From contig JBNKWA010000080.1 of assembly GCA_050299555.1 (NCBI GenBank), positions 124,001 to 188,000 of the forward strand: a DNA stretch of 64,000 nt, read 5' to 3'. Shown piece after piece: positions 42,092-50,684 of this stretch. Each line of letters opens with the position of its first letter. Position 1 is the first letter of the stretch. The notes under the pieces are model-generated. The model ran no database searches. It saw only the letters and a program-made list of their open reading frames with translations, and was not told where the DNA came from. The position numbers were made by a program, and so were the translations under genes. This DNA comes from JBNKWA01 sp050299555 (GTDB lineage: Bacteria; Pseudomonadota; Alphaproteobacteria; Rhodobacterales; Rhodobacteraceae).

Positions 42092-43219
42092 CTACCCGGC
42101 GTCGCGCGCCTCGGCCCGGCTTTTGCCGGAGACTTCCGCCGCAAGCGCCGCGGCCATGAACCCGTCCAGGTCACCGTCGAGCACACCCTGGGTATCGGAG
42201 GTCTCGAACTCGGTCCTGAGGTCCTTCACCATCTGGTACGGGTGCAGCACGTAGGAGCGGATCTGGTTGCCCCAGCCGGCATCGCCCTTGGCATCGTGCT
42301 GGTCCTGGATCGCCTGGGTGCGCTTGCGCATCTCCATCTCGTAGAGCCGCGATTTCAGGGCCGCCATGCAGTTGGCGCGGTTCTGGTGCTGCGACTTTTC
42401 CGAACTCGTCACCACGATCCCGGTGGGAATGTGAGTCATCCTGACCGCCGAGTCGGTCTTGTTGACGTGCTGGCCGCCAGCCCCGGACGAGCGGAAGGTG
42501 TCGACCCGCAGGTCGCTGGGGTTGATCTCGATCTCGATACTGTCGTCAACCACCGGATAGACCCAGATCGAAGAGAACGAGGTGTGGCGCCGGGCGGAGG
42601 AATCAAACGGCGAGATGCGCACCAGCCGGTGCACGCCGGATTCCGACTTCAGCCAGCCATAGGCATTTTCGCCGGAAATCTTGTAGGCGGCCGAACGGAT
42701 GCCTGCCTCCTCGCCCGGGTTCTCGGCGATCAGTTCCACCTTGTAGCCATGCTGCTCGGCCCAGCGGACATACATGCGCGCCAGCATGGCCGCCCAGTCG
42801 CAGCTTTCGGTGCCGCCGGCGCCGGCATTGATCTCGACGAAGGTGTCGTTGCCGTCCGCCTCGCCGTCCAGCAGCGCCTCGAGCTCGGCCTTGGCGGCGC
42901 GGGGGTGCAACGCCGCGATGGCCGCTTCGGCCTCGGCGACGATCTCGGTATCGTCCTCGGCCTCGCCGAGTTCGGCCAGTTCCAGATTGTCGGTCAGCTC
43001 GCGTTCAAGCTCGGTCACCGTGTCGATGGCGCTGGCAAGGTTCTGGCGCTCGCGCATCAGCTTCTGCGCCCGCGCCGGGTCGCTCCACAGCCCGGCATCC
43101 TCGGACATGGCGTTCAGCTCTTCCAGCCGATGGGCCGCGGTATCCCAGTCCAGCCGCTGCCTGAGCAACGCGATGGACTTGCGGATTTCCGCAGCGAAGC
43201 TCTCGGTCTCGGCCCGCAT
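42092..43219 (-). CDS. prfB: Peptide chain release factor 2
   Basis: 375-residue RF2, which recognises UGA and UAA stops and triggers peptide release. The stop-codon tripeptide is SPF (203-205) in VRISPFDSSARRHTSF. The catalytic GGQ is at 248-250 in SSGAGGQHVNKTDSAVR. The gene is one continuous frame: the programmed +1 frameshift at codon 26 found in many bacteria is absent (RLDWDTAAHRLEELNA is read straight through). Any autoregulation must then work differently. It lies downstream of the PBP1A gene on the same strand with a gap of 114 bp. Confidence 0.96.
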   Translation of the reverse strand: MRAETESFAAEIRKSIALLRQRLDWDTAAHRLEELNAMSEDAGLWSDPARAQKLMRERQNLASAIDTVTELERELTDNLELAELGEAEDDTEIVAEAEAAIAALHPRAAKAELEALLDGEADGNDTFVEINAGAGGTESCDWAAMLARMYVRWAEQHGYKVELIAENPGEEAGIRSAAYKISGENAYGWLKSESGVHRLVRISPFDSSARRHTSFSSIWVYPVVDDSIEIEINPSDLRVDTFRSSGAGGQHVNKTDSAVRMTHIPTGIVVTSSEKSQHQNRANCMAALKSRLYEMEMRKRTQAIQDQHDAKGDAGWGNQIRSYVLHPYQMVKDLRTEFETSDTQGVLDGDLDGFMAAALAAEVSGKSRAEARDAG

Positions 43220-43333
43220 CGTGCCCCTTTTGTGTCAATCCGGCGGTTGCCCGGGGCCACGCCCTGGCCCGGATCACATAGTCCGCCCCACGCCGGGGGT
43301 AAAGTCCGTGCCCGCCAGCGGGCGCCTGATGGG

Positions 43334-45886
43334 TCAGTAAAGCCCGCCCGATGACAGCACGCCGAAGGCCGGCTTGGACGGGATCATCTTCTTCTGCCCG
43401 CCGACCACGACTTCGCGCACCTGGTCGTTGCCACCGGCCTGGTCGAACAGGGGCAGGTCCGATCCCATGGCGTAGCCGCCGTCGATATAGCTGCCGAAGC
43501 CGCCGACGATGGGTTCCTCGCCGGCCCGGAACAGCTCTGCCACAACGTACTGGCCGCTGGCGCTGTTGGGCAGCCGCTGGCCGGTGAACCGGTCGATCTT
43601 GACAAAGACGGTACCCGGCGGCGCCTTGAAGCGGAACGATTCCGGCTCGGCGCCTTCCAGCGCCACCTTCATGAAGTCGGTGAACACCGGCCCGCACAGC
43701 GTGCCGCCATAGGCACCGCGTCCCATCGGGCGGGGCGTATCGAAGCCGATATAGCAGCCGGCCGCGATGCGCGGAGTAAAGCCGATGAACCAGGCGTCCT
43801 TGGCCTCGTTGGTGGTACCGGTCTTGCCGGCGATCGGCAGGCCGAGCGGCGCACCGACGGTCGACGCCGCGGTGCCGCGGGCCACCACGCCCTGCATCAT
43901 CGAGGTCAGCTGATAGGCGGTGACCGGGTCCATCACCTGTTCGGCGGTGTCCCAGATCCACGGCAGCTTGCCGTCGAATTCCGGTACCGAGCAGCCGCGG
44001 CAGCCGCGCTGGTCGTGGCGGTAGATGGTGTTGCCGTTGCGGTCCTGCACCCGGTCGACCAGCGTCGGCTCCACCCGCTTGCCGCCATTGGCGAACATCG
44101 CGTAGGCGGCCACCATCTTGTAGAGCGTCGTCTCACCGGCGCCGAGCGAGTACGAGATCAGTCGCGGCATGTTGTCATAGACGCCGAAGGCCTCGGCCTT
44201 CTCGGCCACCCGGTCCATACCGATATCCTGGGCCACCCGCACCGTCATCAGGTTGCGCGACTGCTCGATGCCGGTACGAAGCGGCGCCGGGCCATAGAAC
44301 CGGCCCGACGAATTGGTGGGCCGCCACATGCGTCCGCCCGACTCGATCTCCACCGGCGCGTCGACCACGATCGACGCCGGCGTATAGCCGCTGTCCAGGG
44401 CCGCCGCATAGACGAACGGCTTGAAGGCGGAACCGGGCTGCCGTGTCGCCTGCGTGGCGCGGTTGAAGACCGAGGACTGGTACGAAAACCCGCCCTGCAT
44501 CGCCAGCACCCGCCCGGTCAGGGTATCCATGGCCATGAAGCCGCCCTGCACCTCGGGCACCTGGCGCAGCGAAAACCGCGCCTCGCCGTTCTCGGCCTCG
44601 GACTGGCGCACCATCACCACGTCGCCGACCTGATAGAGATCGCCGGCATTGCGCGGTTTGCCGCTGCGCCGGTCCTTGTAGCGGACGCGGCCGATCCAGC
44701 GCGCATCCTCCATCGTCAGGAAGTGGCCATCCGCATCGTCCTCGACCCCCTCGACGCCGATCCGGGCCGAGTTGTCTCCGACCTCCAGAACCACCGCCGG
44801 CAGCCAGCCTTCGACATCCCGCGGCACACGGGTATAGCTCAGCGCCTCGCGCCAGTCCGACAGCGCGTCCGCAGGAAGCACCTCGCGCGGGCCGAGATAG
44901 ACGCCATGAGAGCGGTCGAAGTCTTCCAGCCCCTTCCTCAGGGCGGTGGCGGCGACGGCCTGAAGGCCCGGGTCCACGGTCGCGCGGATGGTCAGGCCGC
45001 CCGAGAAGAGCTCCTCCTCGCCGCCCTCCAGCTTGTGGGAAAGCTGCCGCCTGATCTCGTCGGTGAAGTAGTCGCGCGGCGGAATGCGCTGGCGGGCCGA
45101 GGGGATTTCGCCGCCCTGAACGCTGTCGAGCGGCGCGTCCAGCGCTTGCTTGTACTCGCCCTCGTTCAGATAGCCGTTCTCGAACATCTCGCGCAGCACG
45201 TAGTTGCGGCGCTCGATGGCCCGGGCGCGATCCCGCACCGGGTGATAGTCGTTCGGCGCCTTCGGAATCGCCGCCAGGTAGGCCGCCTCGGCCGGCGTCA
45301 GCTCCTCCAGCGGCTTGGCGAAATACGTCTGCGCCGCGGCGGTCACGCCATAGGAGTTCTGACCCAGAAAGATCTCGTTGAGATAGAGCCCGAGGATGTC
45401 GTCCTTCGACAGGGCCTCCTCGACGCGGGTAGCGAGGATGATCTCCTTGATCTTGCGTTCCACCCGGCGGCTTCCGTCGAGCAGGAAGTTCTTCATCACC
45501 TGCTGGGTGATGGTCGAGGCGCCGCGCAAGGTTTCACCCCGGGTCTTGATCGCCTCGAAAGCCGCAGCGGCGATGCCGCGCGCATCGAACCCCTTGTGAT
45601 GATAGAAATTCTTGTCCTCGGCCGAGATGAAGGCGCCCTTCACCAGCTCGGGAATCTCGTCCACGGGCGTATAGATGCGGCGCTCATGGGCGAATTCGTC
45701 CATCACCGCGCCGTCACCGGAATAGACGCGGCTGAGCGTGGACGGCTCGTAGCTCGCCAGCGCCGCATGATCCGGCAGATCGCGGCCATAGTACCAGAAC
45801 ACCGCCACCACCGCGCCGATGCCGACCAGCGCGCCGATCGAGATGAGGGTGAAGATGGCCCCGAACAGGTTCAGGATCATGCGCAT
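43334..45886 (-). CDS. mrcA: Penicillin-binding protein 1A (bifunctional transglycosylase/transpeptidase)
   Basis: 850-residue class A PBP that polymerises and crosslinks peptidoglycan. A short cytoplasmic start and one transmembrane segment (ILNLFGAIFTLISIGALVG) precede the GT51 domain, with catalytic glutamate in SAEDKNFYHHKGFD and GASTITQQVMKNFLL. An OB-like insert follows. The transpeptidase domain has SxxK in PGSAFKPFVYA, SxN in EQSRNLMTVR and KTG in AGKTGTTNEAKDAW. The ATG at 45886 follows AAGGACACC; the frame runs to 45949 without better signals. A cysteine pair (RGCRGCS) near residue 660 is unusual to the eye. It is divergent from rne. Confidence 0.95.
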   Translation of the reverse strand: MRMILNLFGAIFTLISIGALVGIGAVVAVFWYYGRDLPDHAALASYEPSTLSRVYSGDGAVMDEFAHERRIYTPVDEIPELVKGAFISAEDKNFYHHKGFDARGIAAAAFEAIKTRGETLRGASTITQQVMKNFLLDGSRRVERKIKEIILATRVEEALSKDDILGLYLNEIFLGQNSYGVTAAAQTYFAKPLEELTPAEAAYLAAIPKAPNDYHPVRDRARAIERRNYVLREMFENGYLNEGEYKQALDAPLDSVQGGEIPSARQRIPPRDYFTDEIRRQLSHKLEGGEEELFSGGLTIRATVDPGLQAVAATALRKGLEDFDRSHGVYLGPREVLPADALSDWREALSYTRVPRDVEGWLPAVVLEVGDNSARIGVEGVEDDADGHFLTMEDARWIGRVRYKDRRSGKPRNAGDLYQVGDVVMVRQSEAENGEARFSLRQVPEVQGGFMAMDTLTGRVLAMQGGFSYQSSVFNRATQATRQPGSAFKPFVYAAALDSGYTPASIVVDAPVEIESGGRMWRPTNSSGRFYGPAPLRTGIEQSRNLMTVRVAQDIGMDRVAEKAEAFGVYDNMPRLISYSLGAGETTLYKMVAAYAMFANGGKRVEPTLVDRVQDRNGNTIYRHDQRGCRGCSVPEFDGKLPWIWDTAEQVMDPVTAYQLTSMMQGVVARGTAASTVGAPLGLPIAGKTGTTNEAKDAWFIGFTPRIAAGCYIGFDTPRPMGRGAYGGTLCGPVFTDFMKVALEGAEPESFRFKAPPGTVFVKIDRFTGQRLPNSASGQYVVAELFRAGEEPIVGGFGSYIDGGYAMGSDLPLFDQAGGNDQVREVVVGGQKKMIPSKPAFGVLSSGGLY

Positions 45887-46393
45887 GCGATAGGGTGTCC
45901 TTCCAGGATCGATCCAGACACTATAGCGGACCCCTGGGGGCATGGTCAAAGCACGGCCGCGTCATGGCGGCGGCAAGTCGCACATGGCCATGCGCGTTCT
46001 GCGGGAGAATTCGATTGTGATCCAGCCCGTGCTGCGGCTATTGTCCGCGGCACGCGGTGCGCCTACGTGCCGCATTGTTAGATTCGTCGCCACCAGCGGC
46101 CCTTTACGACTCCTCTCACGGGGAGCGGCGGGTCGCCGGTTCCGGGCGATAGGCGTTCGCGCCATTACCCCGCCCCCGAAGCAATTCGGGACCAGTCACA
46201 GCGCCAGGACGTGCGTTCGGCGCAGGAGTACGCAACCGATGCACCGCTCGATGCGACAGACCCGCGAGACCGATGGCCACCGCGCCCGGTCGCGCCCGGT
46301 CGCGCTTCGCGGCATTGCAGATCACAGACATCGCCCACCCTGCCGGGATCCGAACGATCCCGCCGCCGGGGCGGGGCGATCAAGAAAGACATC
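45887..46393 (+). promoter_or_regulatory. Long divergent mrcA/rne region, probable rne 5' leader
   Basis: 507 bp with no recognisable gene between mrcA (-) and rne (+). It contains a tandem CGCGCCCGGT direct repeat (46281-46300). A GC-rich stem-loop, roughly GATCCCGCC pairing with GGCGGGG in 46355-46381, lies immediately before the weak rne ribosome-binding site (AAGAAAG). Long structured rne leaders autoregulate RNase E in enterobacteria. A similar role here is inference. The open frame upstream of rne in this region has no RNase E-like content. Confidence 0.45.
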
Positions 46394-49186
46394 ATGCAGA
46401 AAAAGATGCTTATTGACGCGACCCACGCGGAGGAAACCCGCGTCGTGGTCGTTGAGGGCAGCCGTGTCGAGGAGTTCGATTACGAGAGCCTCAGCAAGCG
46501 CCAGATAACCGGCAACATCTATCTCGCCAAGGTCACGCGGGTCGAGCCGTCGCTGCAGGCCGCCTTTGTCGAGTATGGCGGGAATCGCCATGGCTTTCTG
46601 GCGTTTTCGGAGATCCACCCCGACTACTACCAGATCCCGGTCGCCGATCGCGAGGCGCTGCTGGCCGAGGAGGCCGAGTTCGCCAGCAAGATGGACGACG
46701 AGGCCGAGGACGAGCGGCCGAAGTCGCGCAGCCGTCGCCGGCGCGGCCGTGGCAGCAAGTCTGAAAAGAGCGGCTCTGCGGCCGAGAACGACGCCATCGC
46801 CACCTATGATGCGGCCGGGCCGGACCTGGTCGACGACGACACGGTCCTGGAAACCGTGGCCGCCGATGACGACACGCTCGACGACGTTCCGCCCCTTTCG
46901 GCGGCATCCGGTGAGCGTGACCTCGAGGTCTTTGACGAGCCCGAGGATGCGGACGAGGAGGCCACCGCCGCGGCCGACGCCGATGCGCCCGCGGAAGTGT
47001 CCGACGAGTCGGTCGAGAACGCGCCCGCCGCCGAGGATGAGCCTCCGGCCGAAGCCGGTTCTGCCGGCTCGGAGGTGAAGGAGGACATCGCCGTTCGCCG
47101 CGCCCGCCCGCGCCGCTACAAGATCCAGGAAGTCATCAAGGTCCGCCAGATCCTCCTCGTCCAGGTGGTCAAGGAAGAACGCGGCAACAAGGGCGCGGCG
47201 CTCACGACCTATCTGTCGCTCCCCGGCCGCTATTGCGTGCTCATGCCCAACACCGCCCGTGGCGGCGGCATCAGCCGCAAGATCACCAACGCGGCCGACC
47301 GCAAGAAGCTCAAGGAGATCGCCTCGGCCATCACCGTGCCCAAGGGCGCGGGGCTGATCATCCGCACCGCCGGCGCACAGCGCACCAAGTCCGAGGTCAA
47401 GCGCGACTACGAATACCTGCTTCGCATGTGGGAGAAGATCCGCGACCTGACGCTGAAGTCCATTGCCCCGGTGCTGATCTACGAAGAAGGCAACCTGGTC
47501 CGACGCGCCATCCGCGATCTCTACAGCCGCGACATCGACGAGATCTTCGTCGAGGGCGAACGCGGCTATCGCGAGGCCAAGGACTACATGAAGATGCTCA
47601 TGCCGAGCCACGCCAAGAACGTGAAGCAGTACGGCGACCCGATGCCGCTGTTCTCGCGCTATCAGGTGGAGGGCTACCTGGCCGGCATGTTCAACCCGGT
47701 GGTGCAGCTCAAGTCCGGCGGCTACATCGTCATCAACCCCACCGAGGCGCTGGTCGCCGTCGATGTCAACTCGGGGCGGGCCACCAAGGAAGGCTCGATC
47801 GAGGACACCGCGCTCAAGACCAACCTCGAGGCGGCCGAGGAGGTGGCGCGGCAGATGCGCCTGCGCGATCTCGCCGGGCTGATCGTCATCGACTTCATCG
47901 ACATGGAGGAGCGGCGCAACATCGCCGCGGTCGAGAAGAAGCTGAAGGAAAAGCTCAAGAACGACCGGGCCCGCATCCAGCTTGGCCGGATTTCGGCTTT
48001 CGGCCTTCTCGAAATGTCCCGCCAGCGGCTTCGGCCCGGCATGCTCGAGGCGGTAACCGCGCCTTGCGCCCATTGCCACGGCACGGGGCGCACCCGTTCG
48101 GACGAATCGCTGGCGCTCGCGATCATGCGCGAGCTGGAGGAGGAAGGCGTGCGCGGCCGCTCCAAGGAGGTGCTGGTCACCGCGCCGGTCGCCATCGCCA
48201 ACTATGTCCTTAACGTCAAGCGCGACCATGTGGCGATGATCGAAGGGCGCTTCGGCATGGCGGTCAGGGTCGAGGGCGATCCGGCACTGATCAGCCCCGA
48301 ATACAGGGTTGAGCGCTTCCGCACCGCCTCGCGTCAGGTGCAGATGCTGGCCGAGCTGGCCAAGGCACCGGCCCTGCCCGAGGACGAGGACGATCTTGCC
48401 GAGGTCGTTGAGGACGAGACCGACGAGGACGTGGCGGCCGACAGCGTTGGTGACGACAGCGAGCGCGGCGAGAAGTCGGGTCGTCGGCATCGGCGTCGTC
48501 GCCGTCGTCGTGGCGGCCGCAACGGCGAAGGCCGCGACGAGGGACAGCCCATCACCGCCGGCGAGGAAGGCGAAGGCGACGAGGGACCCGAAGACGCGGC
48601 GGAGGTCGAAACCGCAGCCGAAGCCGGTGCCGAGCCGGACCAGCCGGAAGCCACCGAAGACACGGAAGCCGAGGCAAAGCCGAAGTCCCGCCGGACGCGT
48701 AGCCGCCGCAAGCCGCGCGCTGCCGAGGCCGCAGAGGCCGAGGCCGCCGAGGCGGAAGCCGAAGCCGCCGGCGCGGTCGAAGCGGAGCCCGATACGGCCG
48801 ACGCGGCCCCCGAACCCGCCGCGGAAAAGCCGAAGCCGCGCAGCCGTTCGCGCGCCCGGGCCAAGGCGGCAAAGCCCGCGGAAGAGCCGGCCGAGCAGGA
48901 AGCCCCGACGGCAGAAGCCGCCCCGGTACAAGCCGAGGAGCCGGAAGCTGCGCAGGCGACGGATGCGGCCGCACAACCGAGCGAGCCCGAACCCGCTGCC
49001 GAGCCAGAGCCCGCCGAGGAAGAGATGGCGACCGCCCGGTCGGGGCCAAAGCCGCGTGCCCGCGTGTCGGCAGCCGAGGCAATCGCCAGTGTGACGGCAG
49101 AGTCGGCCGCGCCGACCGCCGAGCGGGGCGAGTCGCAGGCACCCAAGCGGCGCGGCTGGTGGGCAAGGGCGCTCGGCGGCAGCTAG
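46394..49186 (+). CDS. rne: Ribonuclease E
   Basis: 930-residue endoribonuclease and degradosome scaffold. It starts MQKKMLIDATHAEETRVVVV at 46394, typical of alphaproteobacterial RNase E. The S1 domain (GNIYLAKVTRVEPSLQAAFVEYG) is interrupted by a roughly 200-residue acidic, Glu/Asp/Ala-rich insertion (about 100-235). RNase H-like and 5'-sensor regions include GAGLIIRTAG, and the DNase I-like catalytic part has LVAVDVNSGR and IVIDFIDM. The Zn-link is C558/C561 in APCAHCHGTG. The C-terminal 260 residues are low-complexity: arginine-rich patches (RRHRRRRRRRGGR) between Ala/Glu/Pro-rich stretches, suited to RNA and partner binding. Confidence 0.96.
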   Translation: MQKKMLIDATHAEETRVVVVEGSRVEEFDYESLSKRQITGNIYLAKVTRVEPSLQAAFVEYGGNRHGFLAFSEIHPDYYQIPVADREALLAEEAEFASKMDDEAEDERPKSRSRRRRGRGSKSEKSGSAAENDAIATYDAAGPDLVDDDTVLETVAADDDTLDDVPPLSAASGERDLEVFDEPEDADEEATAAADADAPAEVSDESVENAPAAEDEPPAEAGSAGSEVKEDIAVRRARPRRYKIQEVIKVRQILLVQVVKEERGNKGAALTTYLSLPGRYCVLMPNTARGGGISRKITNAADRKKLKEIASAITVPKGAGLIIRTAGAQRTKSEVKRDYEYLLRMWEKIRDLTLKSIAPVLIYEEGNLVRRAIRDLYSRDIDEIFVEGERGYREAKDYMKMLMPSHAKNVKQYGDPMPLFSRYQVEGYLAGMFNPVVQLKSGGYIVINPTEALVAVDVNSGRATKEGSIEDTALKTNLEAAEEVARQMRLRDLAGLIVIDFIDMEERRNIAAVEKKLKEKLKNDRARIQLGRISAFGLLEMSRQRLRPGMLEAVTAPCAHCHGTGRTRSDESLALAIMRELEEEGVRGRSKEVLVTAPVAIANYVLNVKRDHVAMIEGRFGMAVRVEGDPALISPEYRVERFRTASRQVQMLAELAKAPALPEDEDDLAEVVEDETDEDVAADSVGDDSERGEKSGRRHRRRRRRRGGRNGEGRDEGQPITAGEEGEGDEGPEDAAEVETAAEAGAEPDQPEATEDTEAEAKPKSRRTRSRRKPRAAEAAEAEAAEAEAEAAGAVEAEPDTADAAPEPAAEKPKPRSRSRARAKAAKPAEEPAEQEAPTAEAAPVQAEEPEAAQATDAAAQPSEPEPAAEPEPAEEEMATARSGPKPRARVSAAEAIASVTAESAAPTAERGESQAPKRRGWWARALGGS

Positions 49187-49224
49187 GCCGATCGAGAGCC
49201 GCGGGATCACATTCAGGCGAACTT

Positions 49225-49248
49225 CCGCCCAGCTACGCGGCTGGGCGG
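49225..49248 (+). terminator. Possible terminator hairpin after rne
   Basis: A 9-bp perfect GC-rich stem (49225-49233 with 49240-49248) and a 6-base loop lie 39 bp after the rne stop. Only two T residues follow, so intrinsic termination would be weak; it may instead protect the 3' end of the transcript. Confidence 0.4.
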
Positions 49249-49308
49249 TTGCGCGGTGGCAAAAGGCCGGGCTTACTGCCGGTAGGCGGCCAAAGGGGGA
49301 TTTGGGCC

Positions 49309-50055
49309 ATGTTGCAGCGACTTGCGGCGGCACTGATCGGCAGCGTGATGCTTGGGACCATGGCTCATGCCCAGGATAATGCCGGCCTGGTGGATCGTGA
49401 ACTTCTGCGTGAAGAAATCCGCGCCTATCTGGTTGAGCACCCCGAGGTGATCCTCGAGGCCGTCGAGATCCTGCAGGAACGCCGCGAGGCGGCGGCCGCC
49501 GCCGAGGACGAGACCCTGGTGGCCGAGAACGCCAAGGCGCTTTTCGCTGATGGCCACTCATTCGTCGGCGGCAATCCCGACGGGGCCATTACCCTGGTGG
49601 AGTTCCTCGACTACCAGTGCGGGTACTGCAAGCGCGCCCATGCCGACGTGGCGGCGCTGGTTGCCGGCAATCCCGACATCCGCTTCGTGGTCAAGGAATT
49701 CCCCATCCTCGGCCCCGAGTCCGTGGCTGCGGCGCGAGCGGCGATGGCGGTCCTCAAGAACGACGGTCCCGAAGTCTATGCCCGGTTCTCGGATGCCATG
49801 ATGGGCCATGACGGCCGACTGAACGGCGCTGTCATCGACCGCATCGCCGCCGACAGCGGCGCCGATGTGGATGCCATGAAGGCACTCGCCGACGGTGCCG
49901 AGGTCACCGCCGCCATCCGGGCAAACCTGGACCTGGCCAAGGTCCTGCAGATCTCCGGCACGCCGACCTTCGTGGTCGGCGACAGGATGCTGCGCGGCAT
50001 GCTCCCGGCCGATACGATGCAGAAGCTGGTCGACGAAGCGCGCGACGCGCTCTGA
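49309..50055 (+). CDS. DsbA-family periplasmic thiol:disulfide oxidoreductase
   Basis: 248-residue exported thioredoxin-fold protein. A signal peptide (MLQRLAAALIGSVMLGTMAHA) precedes a helical N-terminal region (about 30-80, DRELLREEIRAYLVEHPEVI). This matches the ScsC/DsbA N-terminal trimerisation-like extension seen with DUF-type DsbA proteins. The active site is CGYC at 104-107 in EFLDYQCGYCKRAH, and the cis-proline is in ISGTPTFVVG. It probably isomerises or oxidises disulfides in the periplasm; oxidase versus isomerase cannot be decided by sequence. The ATG at 49309 follows AAAGGGGG. It stands alone between rne and accB. Confidence 0.9.
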   Translation: MLQRLAAALIGSVMLGTMAHAQDNAGLVDRELLREEIRAYLVEHPEVILEAVEILQERREAAAAAEDETLVAENAKALFADGHSFVGGNPDGAITLVEFLDYQCGYCKRAHADVAALVAGNPDIRFVVKEFPILGPESVAAARAAMAVLKNDGPEVYARFSDAMMGHDGRLNGAVIDRIAADSGADVDAMKALADGAEVTAAIRANLDLAKVLQISGTPTFVVGDRMLRGMLPADTMQKLVDEARDAL

Positions 50056-50183
50056 TCGCCGCGACAGTCTGAACCCCCGCAAGTCATTGGCGGCTTTTCA
50101 GGCCCTTTCGGGCAGCGTATAAGCCCCGGAACGGGTCGCACGCCGGTCAAGAAGCGTGCGCAAGGCAGAACACCGGGGGACGG

Positions 50184-50672
50184 ATGAGCAAGGACCATGA
50201 GCAGGACGTGGCCTTTATCGAGGCGCTGGCGGGCCTGTTGCGCAAGAACGACCTGACCGAAATCGAGGTGAAGCGCGAATACGGCGAGGACGATACCCTG
50301 AATGTCAGGGTCGCCCGCCAGAATGCCGTGATGGCGGCCCCGGCACCGCATTTCGCCCATGCCGCCCCGGCCCCGGCACCTTCCGCACCGGCGCCAGCGC
50401 CGGCAGCCGCCGCCGCTTCTGCCGACCCGGCCGAACATCCCGGCGCCGTGACCTCGCCCATGGTCGGCACGGTCTACCTCCAGGCCGAGCCGGGGTCGCC
50501 GGCCTTCGTCAGCGTCGGGGACGCGGTGTCGGAAGGCCAGACCATCCTCATCATCGAGGCCATGAAGACCATGAACCAGCTCCCGGCGCCCCGCGCCGGC
50601 ACGGTCAAGCGCATCCTGGTCGAAGACGGATCCCCGGTGGAATTCGGCGCCCCCCTGATGATCCTCGAATAG
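50184..50672 (+). CDS. accB: Biotin carboxyl carrier protein of acetyl-CoA carboxylase
   Basis: 162-residue carrier subunit that presents carboxybiotin between the biotin carboxylase and carboxyltransferase in malonyl-CoA formation. The biotinylated lysine is K128 in the invariant EAMKTM motif. The biotinyl domain (about 88-162) starts AVTSPMVGTVYLQAEPG and ends SPVEFGAPLMILE. An Ala/Pro-rich flexible linker spans about 51-80. The N-terminal helix (DVAFIEALAGLLRKND) docks to the partner subunit. The gene directly precedes accC with 12 bp between them, the usual accBC operon. Confidence 0.97.
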   Translation: MSKDHEQDVAFIEALAGLLRKNDLTEIEVKREYGEDDTLNVRVARQNAVMAAPAPHFAHAAPAPAPSAPAPAPAAAAASADPAEHPGAVTSPMVGTVYLQAEPGSPAFVSVGDAVSEGQTILIIEAMKTMNQLPAPRAGTVKRILVEDGSPVEFGAPLMILE

Positions 50673-50684
50673 AGGACCGGCGCC

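Noticed and set aside
42092..43219. Programmed frameshift in prfB
   Set aside because: The gene is continuous through the usual frameshift position, with no internal TGA near codon 26; no recoding is needed.
46281..46300. Tandem CGCGCCCGGT repeat as the start of a CRISPR array
   Set aside because: Only two 10-bp units without spacers and no cas genes; a simple direct repeat in the rne leader.
48400..49186. Separate gene or fused domain in the Ala/Glu-rich tail of rne
   Set aside because: The frame is continuous with RNase E, and low-complexity acidic and arginine-rich tails are normal for alphaproteobacterial RNase E.
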